64,000 nucleotides of DNA from JAVVHE01 sp038238915 (lineage in GTDB: Bacteria > Pseudomonadota > Alphaproteobacteria > Sphingomonadales > Sphingomonadaceae): positions 1-64,000 of the forward strand of contig JBBSFH010000006.1 in the NCBI GenBank assembly GCA_038238915.1, in the 5' to 3' direction. This document shows positions 61,026 to 64,000 of this stretch, piece by piece. Numbering within the stretch: the first letter of the stretch is position 1; each line of letters starts with the position of its first letter. The position numbers were made by a program, and so were the translations under genes. A model generated the notes under the pieces. That model saw only the letters and a program-made list of their open reading frames with translations, made no database searches and was not told the origin of the DNA.

Positions 61026-62465
61026 TTGATTTTTCGTCGGATAGTCGCAGCCAGCCTCGTCGCGCTTTCGGCCGGATGTGCAGCACAGGCGCACCGGCCC
61101 GAGGCGGCCGCAAACAAGGCATCCGAACGTCCGTCCGACGTCATAAGCATCCCTCGCGATCCGTTTCCCAGCACCTATCGCGTACTTCCGGGCCGCACGA
61201 CGCTGATCCGGGGTGCTACGGTCTATGACGGGCGCGGCGGCAAGATCGTTGGCGGCATGGTACTGCTTGCAGGCGGCAAGGTGCAGGCGATCGGTGCCAA
61301 TATCGCCGCCCCCGCCGATGCGGTGGTGATCGATGGCACGGGAAAGTTCGTCACGCCCGGCGTGATCGATATTCACAGCCATCTAGGCGATTATCCCACC
61401 CCGTCGGTTCAGGCGAACAGCGACGGCAACGAGGTCACCGGCCCGGTGCGCTCCGAAGTGTGGGCCGAACATTCGATCTGGCCGCAGGATCCGGGCTTCA
61501 CGCGTGCGCTTGCCAACGGCGGCGTGACGACGCTGCACATTCTGCCGGGCAGCGCCAATCTATTCGGCGGACGCGGCGTGACAATCAAGAATGTGGCGGG
61601 CGAGACCAGCCAGTCGATGAAATTCCCCGGCGCGCCGTATTCACTGAAAATGGCGTGCGGTGAAAATCCCAAGCGCGTCTATGGCTCCAAGGGGCAGATG
61701 CCGGGAAGTCGCATGGGCAATGTCGCGCTGATGCGCCAGACTTGGCAGCGCGCGACCGAATACAAGCGCCGCTGGGACGATTACACCGCGCGTGCGAAAG
61801 ACGGGAAGGCGAAGCCGACCGATGCGCCCGGCCGCGATCTTCAGCTAGATACGCTGATGGGCGTGCTCAACGGCGAAATCCTCGTGCAGAACCACTGTTA
61901 CCGCGCCGACGAGATGGCCAACATCATCGATATGTCCAAAGAGTTCGGCTATCACGTCAGCGCATTCCACCACGCGGTGGAGAGCTACAAGATTGCTGAC
62001 TTGCTGAAAGCCAACAATATCTGCGCTGCGATGTGGGCGGACTGGTACGGCTTCAAGATGGAAAGCTTCGACGGGATCCGCGAGAATATTCCCTTCGTCC
62101 ACGCGGCAGGAGCCTGTGCGATCGTCCACTCGGACGATGCGGGTGGAATCCAGCGATTGTATCAGGATGCGGCCAAGGCGCTCGCAGCGGGCAACCGCGT
62201 GGGCCTCAACATCGCGCCCGAAACCGCGTGGGAATGGATCAGCTTTAACCCCGCCAAGGCGCTCGGCATCGCGGACCGCACCGGTAGCCTCGAACCCGGC
62301 AAGATGGCGGACGTGGTGCTGTGGAACGGCGATCCGTTCAGTGTCTACACGCGGCCCGAACGCGTGTGGATCGATGGCGCGCTGGTGTTCGACGCGAACG
62401 ATCCGCGGCTGCGGCCAGTCAGCGATTTCGAACTCGGCCAGCCCGGCGAAGGAGATGTGAAGTGA
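61026..62465 (+). CDS. Secreted amidohydrolase lipoprotein
   Basis: A 479-residue metal-dependent hydrolase of the imidazolonepropionase/prolidase-like type. The signal peptide ends in a lipobox (ALSAGC), so it is likely lipid-anchored. The metal ligands are present: HSH in GVIDIHSHLGD, a histidine pair in SAFHHAVESYK and the aspartate in AIVHSDDAG. The C-terminal beta-sandwich has GSLEPGKMADVVLWNGDP. TTG 61026 follows GAGGGG. It is coupled to the next gene by a four-base overlap (GTGA). Confidence 0.9.
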   Translation: MIFRRIVAASLVALSAGCAAQAHRPEAAANKASERPSDVISIPRDPFPSTYRVLPGRTTLIRGATVYDGRGGKIVGGMVLLAGGKVQAIGANIAAPADAVVIDGTGKFVTPGVIDIHSHLGDYPTPSVQANSDGNEVTGPVRSEVWAEHSIWPQDPGFTRALANGGVTTLHILPGSANLFGGRGVTIKNVAGETSQSMKFPGAPYSLKMACGENPKRVYGSKGQMPGSRMGNVALMRQTWQRATEYKRRWDDYTARAKDGKAKPTDAPGRDLQLDTLMGVLNGEILVQNHCYRADEMANIIDMSKEFGYHVSAFHHAVESYKIADLLKANNICAAMWADWYGFKMESFDGIRENIPFVHAAGACAIVHSDDAGGIQRLYQDAAKALAAGNRVGLNIAPETAWEWISFNPAKALGIADRTGSLEPGKMADVVLWNGDPFSVYTRPERVWIDGALVFDANDPRLRPVSDFELGQPGEGDVK

Positions 62466-63763
62466 AGCGGCTCCTGTCGCTGCTGTTGATCGCGGCTACT
62501 CCCGCCACGGCGCAGATGATCGCCATCGTCCACGCTCGCGTGGCGACGATGACGGGCCCCGAGACGATCGACAACGGAACCGTACTCATCCGCGACGGCC
62601 GCATCGCCGCCGTGGGTGCGAACCTCGCGGTGCCCGCCGGTGCGACCACCATCGACGCCCAAGGCGCGTGGGTCACGCCCGGCATTTTCGCAGGGCTCTC
62701 CAATCTGGGGATCGTCGAGGCGGAAGGTGTGGAGCCAACCAACGATTCGAGCGCCGACGCCTCGCCCTTCTCCGCCGCGATCGACATTGCGCCGGGCGTA
62801 AATCCGCGCTCGGTCAACATCCCGATCAACCGGCTGGGCGGTGTCACCCGTGCGGCGGTGGCTCCCGCTTCGGGACATGATGTGTTCGAGGGACAGGGCG
62901 CGATCATCGCGCTCACCGCATCCAACCCGGTGATGCGCGCGCGCGCATTCCAGCGGGTGGATCTGGGCGAGCACGGAGCAAAGTTGGCGGGCGGATCGCG
63001 CGGCGCGGCATTTCTCAATCTGCGCAGCGGCCTCCACGACGCGATGGACTATGCGCGCAATCCCGCAGGCTTCCAGGGCGGGCGCGAAAAGGGTTCGATC
63101 CTCACCCGGCGCGATGCCGAGGCGCTGGTCCCGGTGGTGCAGGGCAGGCAACTGCTGCTGATCGATGTCGCGCGCGCGCAGGACATCCTGAACGTGCTCG
63201 CGCTGCGCCGCGAATTCCCCGCGCTTCGCCTCGTGCTGGTCGGCGCGGATGAAGGCTGGCTGGTCGCGCGCGAAATCGCGGCGGCAAGCGTGCCCGTCAT
63301 CGCCACCGCGCTCGGCGATCTGCCCGAGAGCTTCGAGAGCCTCGCCGCCACCCAATCCAACGTCGGACGCATGGTCGCGGCCGGGGTGACGGTCGCGCTT
63401 TCGGGCGGGGACGGGGGAACGAGCGTGCAGCCGCGCCTATTGCCGATCGATGCGGGCAATCTGGTTGCCATCGGCCGCATCCCGGGTGCCACCGGCCTCA
63501 CCCACGCGCAGGCACTCGCAACGATCACGCGCGCGCCCGCCGACATCTTCGGCGTGGGCGCACAACTGGGCAGCCTCGCGCCCGGCAAGATTGCGGACGT
63601 GGTGATCTGGTCGGGCGATCCGCTCGAACTCGCAAGCGTACCGACAGCGGTATTCATCGCCGGAGTTTCGCAGCCGATGGTCTCGCGCCAGACCGAACTG
63701 CGCGATCGTTACCTCGGGTTGCAGCGCGGCGATCTCACGCTGCGCTATCGGCGCAGCCGCTAG
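62462..63763 (+). CDS. Secreted amidohydrolase paralogue lacking metal ligands
   Basis: A 433-residue protein of the same superfamily as its upstream neighbour. It has a signal peptide (KRLLSLLLIAATPATAQ) and the family C-terminus GSLAPGKIADVVIWSGDPLE. At the HxH position it reads GIFAGLSNLGIVE, so the metal-binding histidines are absent, and no HxxD-type replacement is seen. It is probably catalytically inactive and may pair with the upstream enzyme. GTG 62462 overlaps the upstream stop. Confidence 0.88.
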   Translation: MKRLLSLLLIAATPATAQMIAIVHARVATMTGPETIDNGTVLIRDGRIAAVGANLAVPAGATTIDAQGAWVTPGIFAGLSNLGIVEAEGVEPTNDSSADASPFSAAIDIAPGVNPRSVNIPINRLGGVTRAAVAPASGHDVFEGQGAIIALTASNPVMRARAFQRVDLGEHGAKLAGGSRGAAFLNLRSGLHDAMDYARNPAGFQGGREKGSILTRRDAEALVPVVQGRQLLLIDVARAQDILNVLALRREFPALRLVLVGADEGWLVAREIAAASVPVIATALGDLPESFESLAATQSNVGRMVAAGVTVALSGGDGGTSVQPRLLPIDAGNLVAIGRIPGATGLTHAQALATITRAPADIFGVGAQLGSLAPGKIADVVIWSGDPLELASVPTAVFIAGVSQPMVSRQTELRDRYLGLQRGDLTLRYRRSR

Positions 63764-63941
63764 CGAAACGTAACCAAGACGACACACCACGCGCCATATC
63801 CGCACCAAATCCAGGTGCGTCGGTCAATCATCGGCAAAAGATCAGGTCGCCAACATGGTTGCAGCGGTGCCAGCCGGGCATCGCACCAGGCAACGCCCGC
63901 CGGAATGATCCGGCCGGTGCGAAGCTTTGGAGGATGTCGCT

Positions 63942-64000
63942 ATGCTGACCGGCCTGCTCGCCGTATTGCGCAAACCGGAAGGTGACGACGGAAACTCCTC
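63942..64000 (+). CDS. Start of an unidentified gene, cut by window edge
   Basis: An ATG preceded by GGAGG 7 bases upstream opens a frame that stays open to the end of the window (19 codons: MLTGLLAVLRKPEG and on). Too little is visible to name it. Confidence 0.4.
   Translation, partial: MLTGLLAVLRKPEGDDGNS

Noticed and set aside
1..64000. CRISPR arrays, rRNA genes, insertion sequences, prophage structural genes
   Set aside because: No regularly spaced repeats, rRNA segments, transposase genes or phage morphogenesis genes were seen.

Overview
The window looks like chromosome of a GC-rich, carotenoid-making alphaproteobacterium of the Sphingomonadales (Sphingomonas-like). This is an inference from gene content: a split F0 b/b' ATP synthase operon, the division-site ATPase MipZ, crtB/crtZ, a phasin, a membrane-bound cytochrome c, a sigma-54-type flagellar promoter and overall codon use. 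No species is claimed. Nearly all the sequence is coding, and many gene pairs overlap by ATGA, GTGA or TTGA.

Region by region. 1-2342: the right end of an integrated element (partial HigA-type antitoxin, a small orphan gene, a large serine recombinase) abutting the 3' end of tRNA-Ser(UGA). 2557-7380: tRNA-Val(CAC), a large cell-surface polysaccharide protein with GH18-like, NodB deacetylase and GT2 parts, and two poorly known proteins. 7520-10594: clpP, clpX and an unknown protein. 10627-14991: astB, carA, a YqeY-like gene, crtB and crtZ. 15066-16185: clpS translationally coupled to a HepT/MntA (HEPN-MNT) toxin-antitoxin pair. 16286-20629: phasin with a PhaR-like operator, a phosphohexomutase, a membrane J-domain protein coupled to mipZ, and panC. 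20742-23077: atpI-B-E-F'-F. 23228-31238: smc, a DsbA-like protein, dciA, mutY, nudC, a small secreted protein and a cytochrome c.

31320-49169 is a flagellar block. The flagellin gene is divergent from one long cluster, fliE-F-G-H-I-J-K-L-M-N-O-P-Q-R, flhB, fliD, fliS, headed by an excellent sigma-54 promoter. It covers the basal body, MS ring, C ring, export ATPase, export gate, filament cap and flagellin chaperone. fliG carries a one-base frameshift as the sequence stands, and a REP-like hairpin element sits between fliO and fliP.

49218-54129: UDP-glucose dehydrogenase, a tiny membrane protein with a LOG-family gene, a DUF1902/HicA pair attached to the end of comM, then rpmH. 54126-57147: the conserved rnpA-yidD-yidC-engB run. 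57154-63763: a Sua5-type tRNA modification gene with a GntR regulator, a nitroreductase, a POT peptide transporter and two tandem secreted amidohydrolase-family proteins. A gene begins at 63942 and runs off the right edge.

The observations most worth following are the clpS-hepT-mntA operon, the fliG frameshift, the REP-like element at the fliP start, the non-standard rnpA start, and the recombinase frame that runs into tRNA-Ser.
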